A stretch of DNA of 38,353 nucleotides from the NCBI GenBank assembly GCA_019677205.1, contig JAAMXY010001098.1:1-38353 (forward strand). The letters run 5' to 3'. The translations under genes and the position numbers were made by a program. This stretch comes from Pinguiococcus pyrenoidosus (taxonomy: Eukaryota > Sar > Pinguiophyceae > Pinguiochrysidales > Pinguiochrysidaceae). Positions 1-8,611 of the stretch are shown piece by piece. The notes below the pieces were generated by a model. The model searched no databases and was not told the origin of the DNA. It was given only the letters and a program-made list of their open reading frames with translations. The stretch's first letter is position 1; each line of letters opens with the position of its first letter.

Positions 1-892
1 ACGGCGCAACGAAGACGGGGTCGAGCTCGCGGTCGCCCGCGACCCACCGTTCGATGAGGTTGCCGGGTGCAATCGCTCTCTGAGTCACCTCTGGCAACGT
101 GTCCCGGGGAACCCGATCCTCGTCGTCCGGGTTGCCGTCTCCACCGTTCAGGATCATGCTTGATGCGACTGCGTTGGCGCATCCGAGGATCCCTCTCACG
201 AAGAACATGCTGACGCCGCCCTTCCCGGGAGACACGGCACTCTCCGATCCGTCGCTCTTGCCCAGTCCGAGGAGCGGACTGGTGTGAATCATGGCGCCGA
301 CCTTTCCGCCGCTCTCTGCCTGCTCAAGCTCCAGCTCGAGCTGCTGGACGACCCGAATGAGAGCAAGGCACCCCGTCGAGTGGCCGATGACGACGATCTT
401 CGAATTGTCCGGCAGCGCCAGCATGTGTCTTATCTCCTCGAGCAGGCCCTTCACGTCCTGCATGACGCCTTGTAGACCCTGCGACATGAAGCACGGCCTC
501 GGGTCGTCCTGTGGCCTGGAGTAGCCATGGCCTTCCATGTCGATGCCGAAGAAATGATAGCCGAGATCCCGCGTGACGCGCTGGACAAAGGATCCTTCGT
601 AGAACAGCCCCCTCCGCTTGGTCTCTCCATTGGCGGCATGCCTGAGATTCTGGAACATCGTCCAGCCTCCATAGCCATGGACCGCCACCACCACCGCCTT
701 CACATCCTCTACGCCGCCTCCGTGGCCCTCTGGAGACCAATGATAGCAGGCATATTGACCTCCTCGGCCATTGTTCCGCTTCCACTTGGTCACCGGGCCC
801 GCCTCCACCACCCTGGAAGAGTGGTACATAGGCGTTACACAGAGTAATTTTAGGTGCAGATCTACACTGTCCTTCTTGGCGAGGTGCTGCAT
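1..892 (-). CDS. alpha/beta hydrolase, monoacylglycerol-lipase-like (partial)
   Basis: An open frame runs from an ATG at 892 to the window edge, so the C-terminus is missing (297 codons seen). It reads as a serine hydrolase of the S33/monoacylglycerol lipase group: a VVVAVHGYGGW strand-turn (oxyanion region), FFGIDMEGHGYS, and the nucleophile elbow IGHSTGC with the catalytic Ser in GxSxG. The catalytic Asp and His would lie in the missing part or near the edge. Substrate cannot be told; lipid or acyl ester cleavage is usual for the family. The start is uncertain: the in-frame codon TAA lies at 902-904, just nine bases before the ATG, and a coding-like stretch precedes it. A good 3' splice site (polypyrimidine then ctacag, about 911-930) also lies there, so the ATG may sit just inside a second exon whose first exon is 5' UTR. 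Family call confident, N-terminus not. Confidence 0.85.
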   Translation of the reverse strand, partial: MQHLAKKDSVDLHLKLLCVTPMYHSSRVVEAGPVTKWKRNNGRGGQYACYHWSPEGHGGGVEDVKAVVVAVHGYGGWTMFQNLRHAANGETKRRGLFYEGSFVQRVTRDLGYHFFGIDMEGHGYSRPQDDPRPCFMSQGLQGVMQDVKGLLEEIRHMLALPDNSKIVVIGHSTGCLALIRVVQQLELELEQAESGGKVGAMIHTSPLLGLGKSDGSESAVSPGKGGVSMFFVRGILGCANAVASSMILNGGDGNPDDEDRVPRDTLPEVTQRAIAPGNLIERWVAGDRELDPVFVAP

Positions 893-901
893 GCTCTGGA
901 G

Positions 902-1504
902 TTACTCCTGGCTGTAGAAAGGAGCAAAGGCGCAGAAGTCCGGAGAGGGAACGGGCGGAAAAGACGGCTGTTCAGTGCAGTACCATTCGCAATCCTCGTC
1001 AAAGGGCAGATGCTTGCTTCCCAAGCCCTTTGGAATTGAGCAGGAGGGCTGCGGCGGCGCCCAGCTCTCCTCCATCTTGACAGAGATGGGCCAGTGGGCG
1101 AAGTGGACCTGTACTTCGCACCAGTGCGGCGTCGGAACGCTTTAACCTCCAGATCGACGTTCCTTGCTGAAGAACCGGGCCTATGAAAAGCATTGATAAG
1201 GGCCAAATATTATGCTATGGAATATCTACCGTTTCTCCACAAGCTGATGTTACCCAATGAAGATTCGAGTTCTGGTATCCACTGCTGAGTGATTGGTCAA
1301 TTTTGGGGGACGCTGAAATGCTTTCCCAAAGTCCACCAGATCCACCGTATCATCCCATATATTCGATGAAATTCCACTTCTCCGGGCATCCAGGATTTCT
1401 CTGACTTGCTCCACGAGTTTGCTGACTGGAAGCTTTGGATCAGCGACGCGCGTCGAAATGGTGACGCTGGTCCACCGGAGGCCACAGGTGGGCGTCGTCA
1501 GCAC
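902..1504 (-). CDS. possible two-exon coding segment, unknown protein
   Basis: Coding-like reading frames precede the hydrolase. The first exon candidate (about 1504-1256) reads VTISTRVADPKLPVSKLVEQ and later VDLVDFGKAF. With a donor GG|gtaaca near 1256 and an acceptor gttaaag near 1143 the frame continues as VPTPHWCEVQVHFAHWPISV and ends SPDFCAFAPFYSQE then TAA at 902-904. Phases match, but the donor and acceptor are weak and no ATG is visible; the 5' end would have to lie further up, toward the promoter of the plus-strand gene starting at 1593. It may be the N-terminal part of the hydrolase gene interrupted by one in-frame stop, an independent small gene, or chance open frame over a 5' UTR and intron. 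I recognise no domain. Confidence 0.35.
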
Positions 1505-1592
1505 TTTCTTCGTGAAAACGCCTCACCAAAGGCATCGTTCATCTCTGCTTCGTCTTTGCCCAGCGCCCATTCCGAAGTGATCAGTCCCAAGC

Positions 1593-2091
1593 ATGGCGAG
1601 CAGGTGAGTCGCGGCGTGCTGGAAGTTTCCCCCTGCGTATCTTGTGATGGATTGGGCTCCAGAGCACTCATTCACCGCCCGCTTTTTTTCCGAATTGCAG
1701 TGAAGAGGACAATGTGTTGCGGTCGGTGCTGGAGAGCATCAGCCCCGAATGCCGCGAGGAAGTGGCGGCGGCCAAGCAGGGAACCCAGCTGAGCATGGAT
1801 TGCCTACAGGAGATGCGGCAGACGATGTGGTCCATCCAGGAGAACCAGGCCGCCGAGGAGGCGGCCATGGAGGCGCAGGGGAATGGCACTCTCGGCTCAT
1901 TGTCCTGGCTGGAGAATAGCAGCCTGGTCTACGGCAGCGTCGCGGTCCTGCTCGTCGCAGCGGCTGCGGCTGTTTATTACGCGTTGTATCGGCGAAGGCT
2001 CGCACCTGCGAAAAGCACGGGAAGCAGACAGAAGAAGCCGTCGAAGAAGAAGAGTGACAAGAAGAAGAGTCAGAGCAAGAAGCGGAGGTAG
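1593..2091 (+). CDS. small single-pass membrane protein with Lys-rich tail
   Basis: Two exons: 1593-1603 (ATG GCG AGC AG) and 1701-2091, joined across a 97-nt intron with donor AG|gtgagt and acceptor ttgcag. The product is 133 aa. Residues 1-75 are acidic and predicted helical, with two Cys and several Gln/Glu. A hydrophobic helix around residues 80-98 (VYGSVAVLLVAAAAAVYYAL) is followed by a strongly basic tail with repeated KKKSDKKKSQSKK-type sequence. No signal peptide is present, so it should be a C-terminally placed membrane anchor of the tail-anchored or type II kind with the charged ends on the two sides. The family is not recognised. The first exon is only 11 nt, but it gives an ATG in frame with a strong donor, and the exon-2 frame has no earlier start. 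Confidence 0.75.
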
Positions 2092-2526
2092 ACGAAGAGG
2101 CACCAGCTGTTGGGCTCTCTCTCTCGGCAAAGTGTGCAGCTTCTCTCTCTCTCTCTCTCTCAGCTCAGCTCAACCTTCGGCATCTCAGCAGTGGCAGCTT
2201 TTGGCAGATGGCATGTGTCTTCCGGTGAATTGCAGATCAAGGAATGCTTGGAAGGGTGATACGTGAGACCTCGGAAAAAACAAGCTTGACTCAAAAGAGA
2301 CGAGACGAGTGATGCACACCGAAAGCGGCTTTTCTTTCAACTTGCTTTACGGACCCTCTGATGAATCCACTTCGAGGCCCTCTGACTCGACAGTTCCTAC
2401 CATAGTCCTTCTCTTATACGGCTCGGCTGGAAAGACGTGCTTCTGATAGCCAACGCGGAGGGGCAGCGGCGGCGGTGGCTTCATCTCATCCTTGACGACT
2501 TCACTTCCCGAATGAGACGCCTCCGC
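2092..2526. other. convergent intergenic region with CT microsatellite
   Basis: This stretch separates the tails of the plus-strand membrane protein and the minus-strand cyclophilin. It holds a (CT)n tract at 2142-2161 and otherwise unremarkable sequence. No convincing gene is seen. Confidence 0.6.
2142..2161. repeat. (CT)n microsatellite
   Basis: Ten CT dinucleotides in the 3' flank of the small membrane protein gene. Confidence 0.9.
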
Positions 2527-4059
2527 TCATCTTCCCACGAGATTCTCCATGCCGGAGAGCACCTTGGCAGACACCACGATGTCCCCCGGCTCGACTTGCT
2601 TCAGAAGCATGGCATTCTTCGTGGTGTACCCGAAGCAGGTGTAGAACCCATCCAGCGTGTTCCGACCGGGAGGAACCAGCGCTTGGTCCCACTTGACGAA
2701 GAAGACTTGCGAGCTCGCCGAGTCGGCGTCCTCCGGCGACCGGGCCATGCCGAAGGCTCCGTAGGCCTGGAAAGGCAGGAAGAACGTCTCAGTCGCCCTT
2801 TGATCCTCGTCGCTCGTGAAGGAGTAGACGGGCTCCTGATCTCGCTTATAGAAGAGCTCCAGCGGCACCAGGCTCTTCAGCTTGTCGCTATTGGTCTCGC
2901 CCGTCTGAACGATCAGCTCCTCGGCTTTATCGATCTTCTGATTGTTGTAAAACCCGTCCGATACCAGGCGAATGAAGTTTCCGGCCGTGATCGGCGCGTG
3001 GTATCCATCCACTTCGACCTCCAGGGGAAGCTCTTGCGAGTACTTGGCGGTCGCTCCTAATGGGATCAAAGCAAGCGAAATTCGACATGAGTGAGCGAAA
3101 TTCAACGTGAGCAAACTCAACGTGAGCTTCGCATGGATCATTCTCCAGTTGCTGCACGCACCTTCCTGAGTCTCTCCGGGGTTCAGGAGAAACTTGGATT
3201 GGGCATTGCCGTGTCGAATGACAAACTCAACTTTCGCCCGGCCCTTGGTCATCGGCAGCGGTGGAAAGCTTGTTAGCAACGCAAATCCATGCACACCCGT
3301 GCTTTTCCGAGCTTCTTTCTGCGTCATACCTTGAGCACCGGCAGGTTCTTGAACTCCTCGGGCGGCTTGGGATCGAACGGAAGGAACTTTGGCGGGAGCA
3401 AGGACTGCCGGGCTTCAGCCAGCGCCTCGGCTGCCTTCACCTGCTGCGCATTCACTGCCGACAGATTCTCCTCGCGAATGAGCTGCTTGAGCGTGCGGAT
3501 CTCTCCCACGATCGCGGTTTTGGTATCTGCAGGCAGCACAAGGCTCCCAGTTGCTGCGTCCAAGTTCTTCTCGGCCTGGTCCGCCTCCCTAGAGCACTGC
3601 GCCCACACCGGCCCTCGCGCTCCGACTTGCTCCAGGCGAAGCTTCACGAGTTCCAGGTTGATCTGCGCCTTCCGCAGCGGATCTGCAGAGCATGCCAAGG
3701 CTTTCACCGCTCAGAGCGTCAACCTGTTGCGAGAGCCAAGCATCGCCACCAAAACTACCTGCCGAGGCGTCCACCGTGGGAGGTGACGGCAGCGTGAGAC
3801 GCAGGTGTTGGCCGCCGTCCTTCACCAGAAACTCGCCCACGCCCACGTCCTGCATGGGGTTCACCACCGCCAGGCCCGGGGCGGGTGCCAGCGTCACTGC
3901 AGAGGCCAATGCCACGCCAGCAGCCACTTTCTGCAGCCAGGTGCCCCTTAAGGAAAGGCTCCGAGCCGCATTGATCCGCAAGGCCGCCGCCGGATCGGAC
4001 CACGTCAGCGCCAGCACGAGCGCCACAAGGGCGCCAGCGCAGTTTTCCCCACACCTCAT
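2527..4059 (-). CDS. thylakoid-lumen cyclophilin, CYP38/TLP40-like
   Basis: Four exons: 4059-3759, 3682-3330, 3243-3162 and 3056-2527, all GT-AG with matching phases, giving 421 aa, the size of plant CYP38. The N-terminus has a signal peptide (ALVALVLALTWSDPAAA), a transit-like RINAARSLSLRG stretch, and a hydrophobic lumenal leader ending APAPGLA before VVNP. The middle is a helical region (KAQINLELVKLRLEQ) matching the CYP38 helical bundle. The C-terminal half is the divergent cyclophilin domain: GRAKVEF, EVDGYHAPITAGNF, VQTGET, a SSQVFFVKW core and LDGFYTCFGY. Family knowledge: CYP38 assists photosystem II assembly in the thylakoid lumen and has weak or no isomerase activity because key residues are changed. 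The exon 1/2 junction could be read with a 25-nt intron, but donor GCAG|gtagtt gives a normal 76-nt intron in the right phase and was preferred. Confidence 0.88.
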
Positions 4060-4347
4060 GCTTCTCAACAGCTGGATACGCCACACGGCAGGCGAAAGAT
4101 GGAGCTCAACCTTGAGGCCGCTCAGCTGATGCGGCGTTTGCCTCCAGCTGCGTAAGTGAGAAGTACCGGCGGGCGCGTTGCCGCGGAGACAGATTACAAA
4201 AATGCGGCATCGTCGTACAAGCGGGCGTGGCGAGCTGGATGACAGATTCGCAAATTTCCGCTCGGGTTGTACACCGGCGGGCGTGCTGGGCGTGTGACAG
4301 ACTACGAAACGCTTGGAGGCGCCAGCGCCAGTCTTTGGACGCCTCTG

Positions 4348-5528
4348 ATGGGTAAAGGGAAGCGCAAATTTCACGGAGGCGGCGGGGGACGAGCCGGTGG
4401 AGGAGGCAAGCGGGCTCGGGGTGGTGCGGACTTGAGCATCGCCAAGCGGCGTCCGGTGATTCTTGCAACTTGCCCTGCTCATCGCGGACGGGAGGCGTCT
4501 CGAGAGCTCCAGACGCTGATCTTGGAGGACCTGGAGCGAGAGACGATAGGTGATGAGGGTGCTTCGCCCGCCACAAAGGAGGGAACGTCGCTGGAAGCCA
4601 TCCAGGAGGAGATGCAGGCGGAGATTCGGGCGCTGCAGAGTCCTCAGGCGCAGCCTTTCCAGACGGTTCACACGGTGCGTCGGAGGGTTTGATGGAGATG
4701 AAAGGAAGGAGGGTAGTGTAGCTCACGTGGGCATTGTAGGACTGCGCAGGCTTGCTCTGTGCAGTGTTTGACGACGGCTGGGACGTCTTGGCGCTGAGCC
4801 AGAGGATTGCGCAGAGGATCTGGGCCGGCGAGACTTCCATCCGCTACTTGGCCAAGCTGCTGCCGCTGCAGCTGACCGCTCACGGGGACGAAGCGAGCTG
4901 CTCGGAGATGCTGCTGAAGCTGCTGTCGCAGCACTTTGGAGAGGCGAATCTTGTCGCCGAGGGAGTAGCCGCCGTACAGCAGAAGCAGCAGGAGAAGGGC
5001 GAGAAGCAGCAGCAGGACAAGGAGGAGCAGCAGCAGCAGGACAAGGAGGAGCAGCAGCAGGAGGAGCAGCGGCAGGAGGAGGAGCAGCAAGACAAGCAAT
5101 CTGAGGAGAGGCAGCAAGACAAGCAGGCGGAGGAGAGGCAGCAGCAGGAGAAGCAGCAGCATGAGGAGGAGGAGAAGGAGAAGGAGGAGAAACCTGAGAA
5201 GGTCGACCCGACGACCGAAGCCGAGAAGCAAGAAGAGATCGTGACGCAGGATCTGATTGATCCCTCGGGGATCCGATACATGGTGCAATTCTCTCACCGG
5301 CACCACGCCGCCCTGAATCGAGAGGTCGTGCGTGGAATTGTGCGTGCGCTGCTGCCGCCGCAGCACCGCGTCGACTACAAGGAGCCCGACATCTTCATCA
5401 GCATCGAAGCGGTGAAAGGCGTCGTAGGCGCCTCCTTGTTCCGCGGAGGCAAGTCCGAATATGACGCCCTGAACCTCCAGAAGGCATGCAACAGCGCACG
5501 AGAAGCCGCAAATGCAGGATCGAAGTGA
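4348..5528 (+). CDS. TAN1: THUMP-domain tRNA acetylation adaptor (TAN1/THUMPD1)
   Basis: Two exons, 4348-4674 and 4740-5528 (donor ACG|gtgcgt, acceptor attgtag), encode 371 aa. The N-terminus (MGKGKRKFHGGGG, then KRARGG and ILATCPAHRGREASREL) matches the start of TAN1/THUMPD1, as does the C-terminal THUMP segment: YMVQFSHRHHAALNREVVRG, VDYKEPDIFISIEAVKGVVG and ASLFRGG. In yeast and animals this RNA-binding adaptor helps Kre33/NAT10 form N4-acetylcytidine at position 12 of tRNA Ser and Leu. Odd feature: about 85 residues of Gln/Glu/Lys low complexity (around residues 188-275) split the THUMP-like fold, coded by CAG/GAG repeats. An upstream in-frame codon at 4267 exists, but the 4348 start fits the family. 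It lies tail to tail with the next gene, 53 bp apart. Confidence 0.88.
4975..5200. repeat. CAG/GAG imperfect trinucleotide repeat in TAN1
   Basis: Purine-rich CAG, GAG and AAG codons encode the Gln/Glu/Lys insertion of the THUMP protein. The opposite strand reads as long Leu or Ser/Cys runs, which are artefacts of the repeat. Confidence 0.85.
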
Positions 5529-5572
5529 CAAGGCAAGGCAGGAAACGACAAGGCAAGGCAAGAAACGACAAG
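5527..5572. repeat. 20-bp tandem duplication
   Basis: The unit gacaaggcaaggcaggaaac at 5527-5546 is repeated with one change at 5547-5566, then the first six bases recur. It overlaps the TGA stop of the TAN1 gene and sits in the short convergent gap. Confidence 0.9.
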
Positions 5573-5581
5573 CCTGGCTTC

Positions 5582-6493
5582 CTACTCCAGATTCTGGAGC
5601 CGCTTTTCGCGCTCGATCATCTCCTGGTATTCTCGCTCCAGCGCTTGTCTCTGCCGTTCCCGGACGCCGCTCTCCGTGGCCCTTCGGTCCCTTGCGCTCT
5701 CCTCCATGCGGTCCACCTTCTGGCCCAAGTCCGTCAACACGTTGTCGAGGACGCCTCCGGGCATCGGCGGGCCCACGGGGTCTGTGGCCAAGAGGGCCAG
5801 CAGCAGGAGCTGGACGCCCGCAATCGTTCCCAGGACGCTATTGCGGATCCATGGCGACTTGAGCCAGGTGGGCGTGGGCTTCTCCTTCGCTGGCTGCGGC
5901 ACTTCGTTGCCCACCCAATCCGTCAGCGAGTTCTTCCACGGATCTCCCTGGGGCTCCGGAGCGGGCGCCGCGGCCTGCGGCTCCGCTGCGGTAGATGGCG
6001 CCGGCGGTTTCACGGTCGCGGACGGCCGCGCGGGGCTGGGCGGAGTCGGCATCATGGAGATGCCGTCGCTCCCGATATCCAGGGGAATGTCGGGGAAGTT
6101 AAAGCGGAACTTGATGGGGCCCGCCACCACGCTGCGCACCGTCTCCATCTCGGTGGACAGATCTCGAAGCTTCGTGAGAGACAGCTTTAGCGAGGCAGCG
6201 GCGTCCTCGTCGGACAGGGCCTTCACTCGCAGCCTTCTGTACTCCTCCGCCACCTCAGCGCGCTGCGCGGCGAGGGCGTTGAACTTCATCGCGCGCAGCT
6301 GTAGCCAGCCCAGCGAAGACAGGATGACCAGGGGCCCAACGGCAGCCGTGGGGTCCGCCTGGAATCCCACATTCGCCTGCAGAGGCCCCGCCAGGCGAGC
6401 TTTGCCGACGTTCCTAGCAGGGCTGAAGGCAGAAACAGCCGCAAGGTGGCAGCACACGAGGCCCCAGGCCAGGAATCTCTGCTTGCCAAGCAT
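5582..6493 (-). CDS. plastid-targeted membrane protein, unknown family
   Basis: Single exon, 303 aa from the ATG at 6493. The leader has a hydrophobic core, AWGLVCCHLAAVSA, followed directly by FSPARNVGKARL. This is an ASAF-type cleavage site with Phe at +1 and a basic transit stretch, the import signal for a red-derived complex plastid. A second hydrophobic segment (VGPLVILSSLGWLQL, about residues 52-66) follows. Next come a helical region rich in Ala/Glu/Lys, a Pro/Ala-rich linker with TPPSPARPS, then a Trp-containing segment WLKSPWIRNSV and a strong transmembrane helix GVQLLLLALLAT. The end is a charged coiled coil (DRMEESARDRRATESG, EREYQEMIEREKRLQ). I do not recognise the family. ATG codons lie upstream at 6514 and beyond; 6493 is chosen because it puts the signal core near the start. 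Confidence 0.82.
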   Translation of the reverse strand: MLGKQRFLAWGLVCCHLAAVSAFSPARNVGKARLAGPLQANVGFQADPTAAVGPLVILSSLGWLQLRAMKFNALAAQRAEVAEEYRRLRVKALSDEDAAASLKLSLTKLRDLSTEMETVRSVVAGPIKFRFNFPDIPLDIGSDGISMMPTPPSPARPSATVKPPAPSTAAEPQAAAPAPEPQGDPWKNSLTDWVGNEVPQPAKEKPTPTWLKSPWIRNSVLGTIAGVQLLLLALLATDPVGPPMPGGVLDNVLTDLGQKVDRMEESARDRRATESGVRERQRQALEREYQEMIEREKRLQNLE

Positions 6494-6598
6494 CTCCCCA
6501 GTCCACCTCGGCATAAAAAGCGCAACTGCTGCCCTTCCGAGGCCCCTGAGGTGCACAAGCGGCGCCTGAAGCCGCTTCCTAATGGCCATTCGGAGGTC

Positions 6599-6622
6599 GG
6601 AAAATCGGAAAATCGGAAAATC
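6599..6622. repeat. three tandem copies of GGAAAATC
   Basis: Three perfect 8-bp units, directly upstream of the minus-strand plastid membrane protein gene. Confidence 0.9.
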
Positions 6623-6737
6623 CTTGCTGTGACGGATGGACCTTTCAGGCTTCATTCATTCTCGTTTCCATGCACTTTATCGAAGTTGAAGAATACGGTC
6701 TCAAATTCTCTCGCATTTTCGATATCGACTCTTTGTC

Positions 6738-6796
6738 GGTTTTTGGTTTTGGGTTTTCGATTTTCGGTTTTCGGTTTTTAGGTTTTCGGTTTTCGA
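6738..6796. repeat. degenerate GGTTTTCG / GGTTTTTAGG tract
   Basis: About 59 bases of G2-3T3-5 runs with intervening C or A, for example ggttttcggtttttaggttttcgg. It looks telomere-like in composition but the period is irregular, and it lies inside a promoter gap. Confidence 0.75.
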
Positions 6797-6942
6797 TCTC
6801 CATCTCGCCGCCACAGAAAGCAGAAAGCAAGCCGAGAACCCTCACGACTCTCCTTCGAGTGGTCTGAGCGCGGCTTTGGGGCGGTCGACCTCGGCTCTTT
6901 CCTCGCCTCACGTCGACGTGGAGAGGGCAGCTGTGGCTTCCT

Positions 6943-7296
6943 ATGAACGCTCCGGACCGAAGTGAGTGCTGGACCAGCGGCTACGAGGATGAGGAGAACA
7001 AGGTGACCTATCAGAAGGACACGAAGATTCCGAATGCGGGCACTTTCACCATTATGCGCGAGGACCACACGCTGGGAAACCTGCTGCGGATGGAACTGCT
7101 GAAGGATCAGAACGTGCGCTTCGCTGGCTACATCGCGCCGCACCCGCTGGAGCACGTGATCAAGCTGCGCGTGCAGGCCGCGGACAATGTCACGCCCATT
7201 CGGTCCGTCACGCAGGCGGTGGACCACCTGCAGCAGCAGTTCGACACGCTCAGCAAGAGCTTCGAGTCGCAGGTTCACAAGTTCAAGGAGACTTGA
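6943..7296 (+). CDS. RPB11: RNA polymerase II subunit RPB11
   Basis: Single exon of 117 aa, the normal family length. It reads MNAPDRSE, KDTKIPNAGTFTIMREDHTL, GNLLRMELLKD, VRFAGYIAPHPLEHVIKLRV, matching RPB11/POLR2J almost throughout: the NKDTK-PNA motif, the EDHTLGN helix start and the AGY-PHPLEH strand. RPB11 pairs with RPB3 to nucleate Pol II assembly, the eukaryotic equivalent of the bacterial alpha dimer, and acts in the nucleus. The C-terminal helix (VDHLQQQFDTLSKSFESQV) is the dimer helix. It is the clearest housekeeping gene in the window, lies tail to tail with the hemerythrin-like gene, and has the same GC-rich codon use as its neighbours. Confidence 0.96.
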   Translation: MNAPDRSECWTSGYEDEENKVTYQKDTKIPNAGTFTIMREDHTLGNLLRMELLKDQNVRFAGYIAPHPLEHVIKLRVQAADNVTPIRSVTQAVDHLQQQFDTLSKSFESQVHKFKET

Positions 7297-7300
7297 AGTA

Positions 7301-7340
7301 TGAGCTGCTTTGAGCGGCTTTGAGCGGCTTTGAGCTGCTT
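7301..7340. repeat. four tandem copies of a 10-mer (tgagcNgctt)
   Basis: Four consecutive 10-bp units tgagc(t/g)gctt directly after the RPB11 stop, in its presumed 3' UTR. Confidence 0.9.
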
Positions 7341-7511
7341 TAGAGCTGGTTATGGTGTGAGCTCCAAACGGGGTAATCTCAGCGAAAAGAGGGACGCCCA
7401 GTGTACAATGCAACGGATGCCAAATGAAGTGACGTCAAACACGAAATCAAACACGAAATCAAGTCAAAGGAGATGATATCTGAACACCTTCTATCTGAAC
7501 ACCCCAGCCCT

Positions 7512-8611
7512 CTAGACGCCGCGGGGCTCAAGACACTGCGTCTTCGGTTCATACAGCTGCCGACGCCAGCGCGGCACGAGCGCCTGCGCTACTGAAGGGA
7601 TGTTTTCCTTGTACAGATCCTCCTCCACCTTGTCCCCTTTGATGGTCTCCGCGAAGCTCACGAGGAAGAGGCGCGAGCTGAAGATGCCTAACGACGAGAT
7701 GACCTGGAAGTTGAACCGCCGCTGATCCGCCGCGGGCACATATGCAGACACGAGCGGCACGAAGCAGTCCTCCTGCGTCGTGGTGAGCGCCATCATCCGC
7801 TTCTCCAGCTCGGACGCCAGCGACGAGATCCGGATGAGCACCTCCTGCTGGTTGCCCGCCTGCTCGCCGGCCTGCCCTCGGCCGATCTCTTCTCCGAGCT
7901 TCTTTCCCACACTGTCGATCTGGCGCCTCTCCTGCTCGAAGACATCCAACTGCGGCCACACCTCCTTGGGCAAGTGCTTCTGGAGCCAAGGGAAGTACAA
8001 GTCGTTCTCGATCCTGCGGAGCTGCGTCCAAGAGAAGCTGTACAGGAAGTCGTAGCCCTGCGCCAACCGCTCGAAGCTCTGCTTGTAGCTCTCGTCATCG
8101 CCGCCCTTCTTGTTGAACCGTTCCTCCTCCTTCGCTGCGGCCTGCAGGCGATTGGCATCTCTAGCGACGCTCCGGGAATGCCATCGCCAGCCGTGGATGA
8201 GGAAGGTCCTCTCCACCAGGCTGATGGGCGCAGCCCGCATGGCCTCGTCGTAGCCAATGTACGGCTTTCTAGACTCCTCCGTCACCATCTCTACTACCGA
8301 CGCCCTGAGCGTCTGCGCAACCCGCTGGCGAAACCGCTGAAACCTGCAGAAAGCCGCCGCAATGCGCTGAGCAAGACGCCGCCAGCGGTGTCAGCTGAGC
8401 CCTCGAGGCCACGTACTTGGACATCTGTGGCGTCTCCGCCAAGACCATGGCTGGGGCAAAACCTGGCTTCTGTGCAGGTGGGAGAATCAGGGTCGGGGCC
8501 CTCCCAAGTGTCGTGGAAGAACCGCAGACCCACCTGTAAAAACGCGCCAGATGGCGCCAAGCAGACCAGAATAGCCGCACTGGCGGCCGTCACAGCCATG
8601 AAGGTCCTCAT
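7512..8611 (-). CDS. plastid-targeted hemerythrin-like protein
   Basis: Three exons: 8611-8534, 8469-8417 and 8343-7512, with introns gtgggt...cacag and gtacgt...ctgcag, giving 320 aa. The start MRTFMAVTAASAAILVCLAPSG is a signal peptide, followed by AFLQKPGFAPAM: Phe at +1 and a plastid transit-like stretch. Mature sequence includes FLIHGWRWHSRSVARDANRL and LRRIENDLYFPWLQKHL, which resemble helices of hemerythrin/HHE proteins (His and Glu ligands to a di-iron site), but several ligand positions are not canonical. Oxygen or iron handling is therefore only possible. The second half has DVFEQERRQIDSVGKKLGEE and a conserved FVPLVSAYVPAADQRRFNFQ segment. The exon 2/3 boundary was set by frame: RFQRFRQRVAQTL reads only with the ctttctgcag acceptor. 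Family call tentative, gene structure fairly firm. Confidence 0.78.

Larger units (their letters stand above)
6494..6942. other. divergent promoter region with T-rich repeats
   Basis: This 449-bp gap lies between two gene starts (minus gene at 6493, RPB11 at 6943), so it should hold both promoters. It contains GGAAAATC repeats (6599-6622) and a degenerate GGTTTTCG tract (about 6738-6796). No clear TATA box or gene is seen. Confidence 0.55.

Noticed and set aside
3683-3707. A 25-nt intron in the cyclophilin gene
   Set aside because: A stronger donor (GCAG|gtagtt at 3758) gives a 76-nt intron in the same phase with the same acceptor.
4668-5561. Leu-rich minus-strand open frame
   Set aside because: It is the antisense of the CAG/GAG repeat in TAN1; poly-Leu text is an artefact.
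8313-8343. A 31-nt intron in the hemerythrin-like gene
   Set aside because: The longer intron from gtacgt (8416) to ctttctgcag (8344) keeps the frame and yields a natural RFQRFRQRVAQTL segment.
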